Assembly: GCA_023664705.1 (NCBI GenBank)
Contig: JAMPFE010000096.1
Span: 1-6,644, forward strand
Length of the DNA stretch: 6,644 nucleotides
Direction: 5' to 3'
Source: Lachnospiraceae bacterium
Lineage (GTDB): Bacteria > Bacillota > Clostridia > Oscillospirales > Ruminococcaceae
The position numbers and the translations under genes are program-made. Positions 1 through 4,442 of the stretch are shown one piece after another. Numbering within the stretch: position 1 is the first letter of the stretch; each line of letters opens with the position of its first letter. A model generated the notes under the pieces. It saw only the letters and a list, made by a program, of their open reading frames with translations. It had not been told where the DNA came from and ran no database searches.

Positions 1-14
1 AAATTTTCATTCAT
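1..14 (-). CDS. start of an unidentified protein, cut off by the left edge
   Basis: Only the first four codons (ATG AAT GAA AAT, M-N-E-N) lie inside the window, so no function can be given. The start is well supported. On the minus strand an AGGAGG ribosome site (21-26) sits 6 nt before the ATG, and a consensus sigma-A promoter lies 46 bases further upstream. A short inverted repeat (TAACC at 32-36, GGTTA at 42-46) lies in the leader and could be a small operator. The gene is transcribed separately from its neighbour, which ends in its own terminator at 242-270. Confidence 0.6.
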
Positions 15-59
15 AACGTACCTCCTGAATTTAACCGCTTGGGTTATTTGTTTGATGTT

Positions 60-89
60 ATTATACCATATTACAACTAACTTTGTCAA
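60..89 (-). promoter_or_regulatory. sigma-A promoter for the left-edge gene
   Basis: Read on the minus strand: TTGACA (84-89), 18 nt spacer, TATAAT (60-65). A TGG immediately before the -10 gives an extended -10 element. Both hexamers are perfect consensus. Transcription should start near 53. Confidence 0.85.
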
Positions 90-241
90 TATATTTTTCC
101 CAAAAAATCGCACAAAAATTCAAATTTCTTACAATGGTTATGCCGTGAACACTTTTCTAAAAAACAGGGGGGGTAGGATAATTTATTTTGCTTTTCGGAA
201 AATTTTTTCCGACCGAAAAAATTTTGAGCTCATGCGGAAAA
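90..241. other. AT-rich gap with an inverted repeat and a G7 run
   Basis: No gene is supported here; the long plus-strand frame through it has no ribosome site. A run of seven G occurs at 167-173. An AT-rich inverted repeat has 11-nt perfect arms at 199-209 and 215-225 around a 5-nt centre, and overlaps a second smaller palindrome at 195-212. It could be a backup terminator for the minus-strand gene to the right or an A-tract promoter element for the left-edge gene; nothing decides between these. Confidence 0.4.
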
Positions 242-270
242 TCGGCTTATGCAGATTGTGCATAAGCCGA
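242..270 (-). terminator. rho-independent terminator of the 119-aa gene
   Basis: Perfect 11-bp inverted repeat, arms 242-252 and 260-270, 7-nt loop. Read on the minus strand it is followed by ATTTT. It begins 8 bases after the stop codon at 279. Confidence 0.75.
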
Positions 271-278
271 AAATCATT

Positions 279-638
279 TTACCACAATTTAAGAGACAAC
301 TCGCCGTTCTCCGTTTCCTCATAACCGTTGGGCGTATCCCACTCTCCGCTTGAATACTCGTTCAGTAAAGCGACGTCTATGATTTTAGTCGAACAGGACT
401 GCGGACACTTAGTCAACAACCACTCGTCGCGGTTTTTCTCGCTGTCGAATATCAGAACATAATCGGAACGTCCGTCCTCGCACAAGACAAACTGCTTTGC
501 GGGGAATAAGTCCTTTAATACCGTGCGAAAAGTCGTTAGCAGTTCATCAATCGTCTCATCGGCGCACTGCTCGCTTACGCTGTCTATAAGACTTTTGAAG
601 CCCATAACCACTTCTTTAATGTTTGTGTTGTTCATCAT
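279..638 (-). CDS. hypothetical protein, 119 aa
   Basis: I do not recognise a family. The start at 638 is chosen because GGAGGT lies about 5 nt upstream on the minus strand; a second ATG directly follows at 635, and the longer frame to 686 would run through this ribosome site. The predicted protein is soluble and acidic, with no signal peptide or membrane segment. Residues 5-45 look helical. Residues 46-95 alternate beta-like stretches (QFVLCEDG, DYVLIFDS, KIIDVALL), suggesting a small alpha/beta fold. The C-terminal 25 residues are rich in E, N and W. It is a single-gene unit: own perfect promoter upstream, own terminator downstream. Placement beside phage-type regulators suggests an accessory function of the element, but that is inference only. 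Confidence 0.8.
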   Translation of the reverse strand: MMNNTNIKEVVMGFKSLIDSVSEQCADETIDELLTTFRTVLKDLFPAKQFVLCEDGRSDYVLIFDSEKNRDEWLLTKCPQSCSTKIIDVALLNEYSSGEWDTPNGYEETENGELSLKLW

Positions 639-661
639 ATTGACCTCCATATTCTTAATCT

Positions 662-677
662 GCACAATATATTGCGC
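662..677. promoter_or_regulatory. operator-like palindrome in the leader of the 119-aa gene
   Basis: A 10-bp perfect palindrome (CAATATATTG, 665-674) continues as two further pairs outside one mismatch (GC...GC, 662-677). It lies between the predicted transcription start near 690 and the ribosome site, where a bound repressor would block transcription. No second copy was seen in the window, so the binding protein is unknown. Confidence 0.35.
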
Positions 678-696
678 TCGATTCACCGTATTTCAT

Positions 697-725
697 ATTA
701 TACACCATTAATGAATGTTTGTCAA
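697..725 (-). promoter_or_regulatory. sigma-A promoter for the 119-aa gene
   Basis: Minus strand TTGACA (720-725), 17 nt spacer, TATAAT (697-702): a perfect consensus promoter. Its -35 overlaps the stop codon of the upstream ParB-fold gene, so the 119-aa gene can be expressed independently of the operon to its right. Confidence 0.88.
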
Positions 726-1282
726 GGGGTTTTGGAAAATTTTTTCTTTTTATGGGATTTTTCCCATTCCTTAGCGCTTACCCGCGATACGGTGATTTCC
801 TTTACCCCTAAGTCCCCAGCTGCAACTACGGCTGCATAACCGTCCAGAACGGTATTGTGTTTGTCCACTATTATATTTTTCCCGAAAGACCTTTCAACCT
901 TGTATCGCTCTATGCACCCGTTGATTTTTTCCTCTCGGGGACGCGTCCAGCCTTCGGGGGCTTTTATATCGGAGGTGTTCATTTTAACGATAAATGGCAA
1001 TCGCTTAAAAAATGCATTGCGCGATTTGTCGGGAACTACTACCGCTTTGACTTGCTCAATATGATTCATAAGAGCTGTTATGTAGGCGTTATAGCCCGAT
1101 ACGAGAGCGTATCTGTGCTCGTCTACCCGTCGGATTATCAGAACGGGGTCTGCGGAAAGGTTATTTACCGCATCGCCGTTGACTAACCCCTTTACGTGTA
1201 CATTCTCCGTTAAGAATATGCGGTCGAATGGGAGAGTCAATGTTTCCGCTTTGTGAGCGGTTCTGAACTCGTTAATGAGCAT
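722..1282 (-). CDS. two-lobed ParB/Srx-fold protein, 186 aa
   Basis: The protein appears to hold two successive ParB-like lobes. Residues 15-70 include LPFDRIFLTEN, then DPVLIIRRVDEHRYALVSGYNAY, matching the 'L..S...DPI.V....Y.LvdG..R' pattern of ParB N-terminal domains. Residues 105-168 repeat the theme with RPREEKI...Y and IIVDKHNTVLDGYAA. In both lobes the GxRR/DGHHR signature is replaced by SGYN or DGYA, so nuclease or CTP-switch activity cannot be assumed. The C-terminus is lysine-rich (KKKK), which may help nucleic acid binding. ParB-fold proteins of this kind are common in Firmicute mobile elements, acting in partition, regulation or DNA processing; the role here is open. AGGAGG (1291-1296) lies 8 nt before the ATG, and only 15 bases separate it from the gene upstream, so it is the last gene of that operon. 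Confidence 0.75.
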   Translation of the reverse strand: MLINEFRTAHKAETLTLPFDRIFLTENVHVKGLVNGDAVNNLSADPVLIIRRVDEHRYALVSGYNAYITALMNHIEQVKAVVVPDKSRNAFFKRLPFIVKMNTSDIKAPEGWTRPREEKINGCIERYKVERSFGKNIIVDKHNTVLDGYAAVVAAGDLGVKEITVSRVSAKEWEKSHKKKKFSKTP

Positions 1283-1297
1283 TGTGTTTTCCTCCTA

Positions 1298-2374
1298 TTA
1301 TTCGGACAAGTCCAAAGTGGACACGTCAATTTTGGCTTTCTCAAACAATTGTGTAAGGACTATGTGCGACTTGTTGCAGATAGCGGCTACTACCTTATAA
1401 ACGTATATCCATTCGTCGTCTCTGATGTACGAAATCAGTGGGTGCTTTGTTTTCCTTAATTTCGCACGACCCTTGAGGCTTATTGAGTATTTATACAATA
1501 ATTCGCGATACACAAGATTGAACGTATCGGAAAACCCTTTGTGCAAACTGCCCGCGAGAACACGGACAAGTCTGTTTGCGGTGGCTCTATCCGTCCATTT
1601 GAGCACATCGGTCGCCAGAACTTCATTTTCAAGGACAAGGTTACTGTTCTGTTCTGCGATTTTTTGGTTATCCTTGTGTAATTCTTTATTTAGGTTGACG
1701 GTATTGGCAAGTTCGTCCGACAACTCGTTGTTACGCTGCTCCAGTCTGTTTATAAAACGCTTGTTCAGTTCGTCTTGCTTGTTTGCCGCAGTCAATACTC
1801 CTACAATGTCGCGTTTACGGAACGCTCTCATCATATCCATAATGATAGTTTCTTCTTCGTCAATCTCGGCTACACGCTGCTCGGTAGTCGCGTGTTCAAA
1901 CACGTTAAGCAACTGTGTACGTATCTCCTTTGCTATGCGGCTGTCACGGAGCAACATTCCCATTCGGAGAACGGCACGTTTGGGGAAGCATTTTACGCCT
2001 TTGTTATTGATTGCTACTATAGTGCCGTCGGGGAAAGTGAGTTCGAGAAAACCGCGTCGTTGAGCCATCTTTAGGTCGGTTGAATTTAAACCGACCAAAC
2101 TTTTGAAGTCGCTCAACTGCTTAAAATGCACACCGTCATTATCAAACTCGTCCTTATTGTACTTGTATTGGCTTTTGATAGTCTCATAAGGTACCTCATA
2201 ATAATCCGCCACTTGCTGTACCGTCATACACTCCATTTCGGGTATCAGCAGCAACTGCTTAACCTTATCCAATACCTCAATCCTGTCCGACATCTTGTCG
2301 CGGAGTTCCTTGCTATCGAGAATACTTTCATCCGTGATCGCCGCTGTAGTTCCCGTATTGATTGTGTTAGTCAT
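1298..2374 (-). CDS. phage antirepressor-like coiled-coil DNA-binding protein, 358 aa
   Basis: Residues 30-170 hold a conserved module of unnamed phage and Gram-positive proteins: a helical start (IEVLDKVKQLLLIP), a helix-turn-helix-like stretch (VQQVADYYEVPYETIKSQ) and the block FPKRAVLRMGMLLRDSRIAKEIRTQLLN. This last block resembles the end of the N-terminal module in Bro/ORF6-type antirepressors. Residues 200-260 are a charged coiled coil, likely for oligomerisation. Residues 265-345 (NRLVRVLAGSLHKGF, VYRELLYKYSISLKGR) resemble the ORF6C domain. I infer a DNA-binding regulator or antirepressor acting on element repressors. The start is supported by AGGTAGG about 5 nt before the ATG. It sits 51 bases after the XRE-like gene and 15 before the ParB-fold gene, all on the minus strand. 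No truncation is visible. Confidence 0.72.
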   Translation of the reverse strand: MTNTINTGTTAAITDESILDSKELRDKMSDRIEVLDKVKQLLLIPEMECMTVQQVADYYEVPYETIKSQYKYNKDEFDNDGVHFKQLSDFKSLVGLNSTDLKMAQRRGFLELTFPDGTIVAINNKGVKCFPKRAVLRMGMLLRDSRIAKEIRTQLLNVFEHATTEQRVAEIDEEETIIMDMMRAFRKRDIVGVLTAANKQDELNKRFINRLEQRNNELSDELANTVNLNKELHKDNQKIAEQNSNLVLENEVLATDVLKWTDRATANRLVRVLAGSLHKGFSDTFNLVYRELLYKYSISLKGRAKLRKTKHPLISYIRDDEWIYVYKVVAAICNKSHIVLTQLFEKAKIDVSTLDLSE

Positions 2375-2390
2375 AATGACCTACCTTTCC

Positions 2391-2405
2391 GTCGGGTTTA
2401 CCGAC
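2391..2405. repeat. small inverted repeat between the XRE-like and coiled-coil genes
   Basis: GTCGG-GTTTA-CCGAC, five-base arms, in the 51-base intercistronic gap. The same TCGGT/ACCGA core recurs at the upstream divergent promoter (2730-2737) and inside the coiled-coil gene (2074-2096), so it may be an operator rather than an RNA hairpin. Confidence 0.3.
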
Positions 2406-2425
2406 TGTCTTTGATTTTGTGTCTA

Positions 2426-2626
2426 TTAACTTGCTAGATAGTTTGGAATGTCCAATACCTTAGCAATTGTTTTCGCTAACTCATCAGAACACTTTGTTTT
2501 TCTGAACACCGTGTCAATGGAGTGTATAGAATAGCCTGTTGCTTTGGCTAAGTCCCTACGTTTCCAATCACGCAAGCTCATTTGTTTCTTGACTTCCGCT
2601 TTGAACAGCGGATAATTTACTATCAT
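2426..2626 (-). CDS. XRE/Cro-like helix-turn-helix regulator, 66 aa
   Basis: A single-domain protein close in size to phage Cro repressors. Residues 20-64 carry the XRE-type pattern: RRDLAKATGYSIHSIDTVFR (helices 2 and 3, with the recognition helix at SIHSIDTVFR), then DELAKTIAKVLDIP, the usual final helices. The start at 2626 is preferred to the longer frame from 2674 because AAAGGGGTGA lies upstream of it and the fold begins just after. It heads an operon with the coiled-coil and ParB-fold genes, and faces a strong plus-strand promoter at 2718-2746. A divergent repressor placed this way usually controls both itself and the opposite promoter; that is inference. Only weak promoter candidates were found on its own strand. 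Confidence 0.85.
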   Translation of the reverse strand: MIVNYPLFKAEVKKQMSLRDWKRRDLAKATGYSIHSIDTVFRKTKCSDELAKTIAKVLDIPNYLAS

Positions 2627-2701
2627 AGTATCATCACCCCTTTCAATACTTACAAAAAGCCGTATTATCCACATTGTTCAAACTCCCGCTCTTTCTCACT
2701 C

Positions 2702-2737
2702 TACCGTACCTTTGTTGTTGATTTTTGAAGGTCGGTA
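2702..2737. promoter_or_regulatory. possible operator at the divergent control region
   Basis: An imperfect inverted repeat, TACCGTACC (2702-2710) and GGTCGGTA (2730-2737), one extra base in the left arm, brackets the -35 of the plus promoter. A repressor bound across both arms would block that promoter. The neighbouring XRE-like protein is the natural candidate, unproven. Confidence 0.3.
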
Positions 2738-2746
2738 TGGTATAAT
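2718..2746 (+). promoter_or_regulatory. sigma-A promoter for the small acidic protein
   Basis: TTGATT (2718-2723), 17 nt spacer, TATAAT (2741-2746), preceded by TGG (extended -10). The ribosome site begins only about 11 bases downstream of the -10, so the leader is very short. Confidence 0.8.
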
Positions 2747-2769
2747 GAGGAAAGAGGGGAGGTGACCAA

Positions 2770-2976
2770 ATGGACAATAGAGATACTGCATTACAACTTA
2801 CATTACACGCAATGGACAATAGTCTTATTGACACAAAATCCTGCACACAAGATCAAGAAGAACCTTCCGGCAGCGAAGCGAGATGTAATGCTGAAAAAAT
2901 CGTTGAGTTTTACAACTATATAATTGAGTTGCTCAACAATATGGAAGAAGAGCAGCAAACGCAAGAGCAATATTAG
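2770..2976 (+). CDS. small acidic protein of unknown function, 68 aa
   Basis: I do not recognise a family. The start is strongly supported: GGGAGGTGA (2757-2765) lies 4 nt before the ATG and a good promoter is directly upstream. The N-terminal third is polar, the middle is likely disordered (QDQEEPSGSEARC), and residues 40-62 form one acidic amphipathic helix (AEKIVEFYNYIIELLNNMEEE). The C-terminus is Q/E-rich. An 11-base in-frame direct repeat, ATGGACAATAG, occurs at the start codon and again 42 bases later (2812-2822); the second copy has no ribosome site. It is divergent from the XRE-like gene and probably controlled by it. Its last 44 bases overlap the end of the opposing gene at 2933. 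A short acidic helical protein beside a repressor could be an anti-repressor or partner, but nothing proves it. Confidence 0.7.
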   Translation: MDNRDTALQLTLHAMDNSLIDTKSCTQDQEEPSGSEARCNAEKIVEFYNYIIELLNNMEEEQQTQEQY

Positions 2977-3136
2977 AATCCTTATCATAATCGTATTTGC
3001 TTGCTTTTTCCAGAGCCTTTAATTGATTTTCCACAATTTTTTGAATTCTGGGGTCATTTTTTGTTTTCTGCTGGTCTTGCAGTTCTTTTGCGAGGTCGGC
3101 AATTTCTTTCGGCTCAATGTCGATCGTAATTTTCAT
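2933..3136 (-). CDS. small hypothetical protein, 67 aa
   Basis: The protein opens MKITIDIEPKEIADLAKELQ, a style common among short uncharacterised proteins of Firmicute phages and conjugative elements. A short beta strand is followed by a long charged helix (residues 10-50), then a hydrophobic tail (IALAFAALLPYC) too short to be a sure membrane anchor. The start at 3136 is chosen over the frame reaching 3250 because AAGGAAGTGA lies about 9 nt upstream and the extra residues look like translated non-coding sequence. It ends tail-to-tail inside the plus-strand gene before it (44-base overlap). No convincing promoter lies just upstream; it may be read from the distant minus-strand promoter at 3977-4005. 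Function unknown. Confidence 0.65.
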   Translation of the reverse strand: MKITIDIEPKEIADLAKELQDQQKTKNDPRIQKIVENQLKALEKASKYDYDKDSNIALAFAALLPYC

Positions 3137-3374
3137 ACTATCACTTCCTTTCATTTTTGTACCGATTAGGTGCACTATTTCAATTCGCACAATGCAATTA
3201 CATAAGCAATACCTACTTTGTGCGGCGTTCTTCTTCACTGCCGCCGTCACTACCGGTTTCTTATATCTACCTCACCGCGAGTTTACGCCCACGGCAGGGC
3301 GGCGTTGAACCTGCAACCCTAAATATGCACAAAAGTTATTTCTTAATTTTGTATGCCAGTGCATACAAAATTTC
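3137..3374. other. stretch without a supported gene
   Basis: Open frames on both strands lack ribosome sites and look random. There are GC-rich pieces able to form short hairpins (CGCCC-ACGGCA-GGGCG near 3285-3300; GCCGCC near 3240 against GGCGGC near 3300) in otherwise AT-rich DNA. I looked for tRNA-like T-arms around 3300-3325 and found none that folds. The right end carries the near-palindrome at 3345-3372. Confidence 0.4.
3345..3372. repeat. 28-bp near-perfect palindrome ahead of the unit promoter
   Basis: Arms of 12 perfect bases (3345-3356 and 3361-3372, core GTATGC/GCATAC) surround CAGT. It ends 3 bases before the -35 box of the plus promoter. The T-run is on the outside of the left arm and the A-run on the right arm, so neither strand gives a stem followed by U residues, and a terminator is unlikely. 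An operator or a recombinase-type site fits better. Confidence 0.6.
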
Positions 3375-3403
3375 TTGACAAATTTCCCCTAATGTTGTAT
3401 AAT
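3375..3403 (+). promoter_or_regulatory. consensus promoter for the tandem structured units
   Basis: TTGACA (3375-3380), 17 nt spacer, TATAAT (3398-3403); both hexamers perfect. Transcription should begin near 3410 and run into both repeat units. Abutting the palindrome at 3345-3372 suggests regulation at this site. Confidence 0.87.
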
Positions 3404-3459
3404 ATTACTAGGGTAAGTGAATATGATACGCCATTCTGGGGCGGGCTTTGCCATACCCG

Positions 3460-3691
3460 TATGCCATTTATCAGGCATAATCAAGTCAACACCTTTCTTG
3501 ACGATTAGGAGGTGATTGGCTTGAAAAAGCAACATTGCTTTCTGGTTTATGTGCGTGCATATAGACGTGTGAGATTTGGAAACATTGAACACGTTCGCGC
3601 ACACTACCGCTCATTCCCTCGCAGATAAGGATGAGTTGGCAGCCGCTCCGTCAAGGGCTGCGAGGTGTTGACTTGATTATGCTTGATAAAT
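3460..3691 (+). ncRNA. structured RNA unit 1 enclosing a micro-ORF
   Basis: The plus-strand transcript can form an outer stem P1 of 29 bp (3466-3494 with 3663-3691, one G-U pair); an inner stem P2 (3497-3503 CTTGACG with 3649-3655 CGTCAAG); a hairpin P3 (3639-3644 with 3656-3661) whose loop contains the 3' strand of P2, giving a pseudoknot; and, inside the coding part, P4 (3550-3557 with 3596-3603) capped by P5 (3565-3570 with 3589-3594). A competing 6-bp hairpin, TATGCC (3460-3465) with GGCATA (3474-3479), would break P1. Unit 2 repeats every element with different but compensated sequence, the best sign of a real RNA fold. G-U pairs are allowed only on the plus strand. The class is not one I recognise; calling it an RNA element is inference. 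Confidence 0.6.
3521..3628 (+). CDS. 35-aa arginine-rich micro-protein, copy 1
   Basis: Starts at TTG, 8 nt after a perfect AGGAGG (3507-3512); no in-frame ATG is better placed. The protein is strongly basic, with core VYVRAYRRVRFGNIEHVRAHYRSFPRR. The second copy is identical at 22 of 27 core positions. By my count ten codon differences in the core are silent, and the five replacements are mostly aromatic or basic swaps, so the protein itself appears selected. There is no signal peptide or membrane segment. The motif 'V.aY.R..g..VraHYRs.P' recalls a short motif (V.GYtRsDGtYV..HYRs.P) I know from many bacterial proteins of unknown role; the link is uncertain. Richness in R, H and Y fits RNA binding, perhaps of the structured RNA that encodes it. 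That is inference. Confidence 0.7.
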   Translation: MKKQHCFLVYVRAYRRVRFGNIEHVRAHYRSFPRR

Positions 3692-3705
3692 AAATTTAAT
3701 ACTAC

Positions 3706-3930
3706 ATTGCCTATGTGGCAATAATCAAACTGACACCGTTCTCGCGCATGAGGAGGTGATTAGTATGAACATACATCATCCAACCAGAATGGTTTATGTG
3801 CACGCTTACAATCGCGTAAGATACGGTAATATCGAACGTGTCCGTGCACACTATCGCTCATACCCTCGCAGGTAGGGGTGAATTGGTAGCCATAGAGCCG
3901 AGAACTGCGAGGTGTCAGTTTGATTATGCC
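3706..3930 (+). ncRNA. structured RNA unit 2 enclosing a micro-ORF
   Basis: Same architecture as unit 1. P1: 17 uninterrupted pairs (3721-3737 with 3911-3927), a bulged A at 3720 and three more pairs (3717-3719 with 3928-3930). P2: 3738-3744 GTTCTCG with 3899-3905 CGAGAAC. P3 is weak: GTAG (3886-3889) with CTGC (3905-3908). P4: 3797-3804 with 3843-3850, perfect 8 bp. P5: 3813-3817 with 3836-3840, one G-U. A competing upstream hairpin ATTGCC (3706-3711)/GGCAAT (3717-3722) mirrors that of unit 1. Conserved unpaired or flanking motifs are TTGGyAGCC after the ORF and CTGCGAGGTGT at the P2/P1 junction. No strong separate promoter was found; unit 2 is probably on the same transcript as unit 1. Confidence 0.6.
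3765..3875 (+). CDS. 36-aa arginine-rich micro-protein, copy 2
   Basis: Paralogue of the micro-protein at 3521. ATG start 8 nt after AGGAGG (3751-3756), exactly the spacing of copy 1. Core VYVHAYNRVRYGNIERVRAH followed by YRSYPRR; the first eight residues (MNIHHPTR) are unrelated to those of copy 1, so the conserved part starts at VYV in both. Both end in PRR directly before the stop. The ORF lies wholly inside the P1/P2 stems, and P4/P5 fold coding sequence onto itself. The CCCTC near the end of the ORF could pair with GAGG of the ribosome site in both copies, a possible way to dampen translation. No known function; a basic RNA-binding peptide is the simplest guess. Confidence 0.7.
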   Translation: MNIHHPTRMVYVHAYNRVRYGNIERVRAHYRSYPRR

Positions 3931-3939
3931 TGATATTAA

Positions 3940-3956
3940 ATGCTTTTGAAAAGCAT
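3940..3956. repeat. short palindrome after unit 2
   Basis: ATGCTTTT-G-AAAAGCAT, eight-base arms around one base. No U-run follows on either strand, so it is a doubtful terminator. It sits between unit 2 and the start region of the minus-strand promoter, where it could be an early pause or processing site for either transcript. Confidence 0.35.
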
Positions 3957-3976
3957 ATTGATTAACTACATTTCTT

Positions 3977-4005
3977 ATTATATCACGACAGATAGTGATT
4001 GTCAA
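3977..4005 (-). promoter_or_regulatory. perfect promoter directed against the micro-ORF units
   Basis: Minus strand TTGACA (4000-4005), 17 nt spacer, TATAAT (3977-3982). Transcription would start near 3970 and run leftward, antisense to both units. No minus-strand gene with a ribosome site follows within 800 bases; the next is at 3136. The product is therefore either an antisense RNA or a long leader. The spacer holds the inverted repeat ATCAC-N8-GTGAT (3982-3999), a likely operator. Confidence 0.8.
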
Positions 4006-4031
4006 GATAAAATTTCTATATATCGTGATAT
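3982..4031. promoter_or_regulatory. operator-like sites between units and XRE operon
   Basis: Two sites: ATCAC-N8-GTGAT (3982-3999) in the spacer of the leftward promoter, and ATATC-GT-GATAT (4020-4031), a 12-bp palindrome with a two-base asymmetric centre. The nine-base sequence ATATCACGA at 3980-3988 recurs inverted at 4023-4031. Sites paired like this just upstream of an XRE repressor gene are typical of autoregulation. A third copy lies inside the second gene of the operon (4490-4501). No convincing plus-strand promoter for the operon was found; weak TATATC-type -10 sequences overlap the 4020 site. Confidence 0.5.
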
Positions 4032-4074
4032 TTGTAGAACTGAACAAAATTATTTAACAAAGAGGTGAAATATT

Positions 4075-4431
4075 ATGTATATTACACAGGGTGTTTCTAA
4101 TAGAATTAAGACACGGGCAAAAGAAATAAACGTAACTCTAAAAGTCGTGTTATCTGATGCGGGACTTGGAATAAACATAGTATCTCAACTTGCTAAAGGA
4201 ACTGAGATTTCGGCATTTAATCTTGCCAAAATTGCAGACCGTCTTGATTGTTCCGTTGATTACTTGCTTGGCAGAACGGATAACCCCAATTCGCATAATA
4301 TACCTGCTGATAGTTCCGAAAACTCGTCTAATGACCAGATTTCGGCGATTATCGGCATATGTAAACAGCTTAACGCAGTTGATTTGGCTAAGGTGCTTAT
4401 ATATGCGGACGAGATACGGAAAGGGGGATAA
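4075..4431 (+). CDS. XRE-family transcriptional repressor, 118 aa
   Basis: Residues 6-70 form a standard XRE/HTH_3 domain, as in many Clostridial phage and mobile-element repressors: VSNRIKTRAKEINVTLKVVL, LGINIVSQLAKG (recognition helix region), then AFNLAKIADRLDCSVDYLLG and RTDNP, the hallmark end of this family. Residues 71-90 are a polar N/S-rich linker (no Ser-Lys autoprotease domain). Residues 90-116 are a helix (IIGICKQLNAVDLAKVLIYADEI) likely used for dimerisation. AGAGGTGA (4061-4068) precedes the ATG. It is the first of three tightly spaced plus-strand genes; its stop overlaps the ribosome site of the next. It probably represses the leftward promoter and itself through the sites at 3982-4031, by inference from position. 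Confidence 0.9.
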   Translation: MYITQGVSNRIKTRAKEINVTLKVVLSDAGLGINIVSQLAKGTEISAFNLAKIADRLDCSVDYLLGRTDNPNSHNIPADSSENSSNDQISAIIGICKQLNAVDLAKVLIYADEIRKGG

Positions 4432-4442
4432 AGGAGAATAAT

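Noticed and set aside
1425..2063. 212-aa plus-strand frame
   Set aside because: Antisense to the coiled-coil gene; its Ser/Arg/Leu-rich composition mirrors the opposite strand, and there is no start signal.
2074..2096. Eight-base inverted repeat inside the coiled-coil gene as an independent regulatory site
   Set aside because: Arms of this length with a free loop are expected about once by chance in a window this size; only its shared core with other repeats is of interest.
3300..3330. tRNA 3' end or attachment-site remnant (GTTGAACCTGCAAC)
   Set aside because: The would-be T-arm does not form a 5-bp stem around a 7-nt loop on either strand, and no acceptor or anticodon arm could be found.
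3423..3515. 30-codon plus-strand ORF between the unit promoter and unit 1, ending in TGA inside the ribosome site (attenuator-like leader peptide)
   Set aside because: Ribosome site is very poor, the leader would be only about 13 nt, and unit 2 has no comparable frame. The stop in AGGAGGTGA arises from the ribosome-site sequence itself.
3389..3604. 71-aa minus-strand frame across unit 1
   Set aside because: No ribosome site, frame is antisense to the micro-ORF, and it is not preserved in unit 2.
3466..3691. Invertible DNA segment (promoter or ORF switch) bounded by the 29-bp inverted repeat
   Set aside because: Recombination would also preserve the repeat, but it would not explain the compensated inner stems, the G-U pairs or the internal pairing in the ORF. 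No invertase is in the window. Kept only as an alternative explanation.
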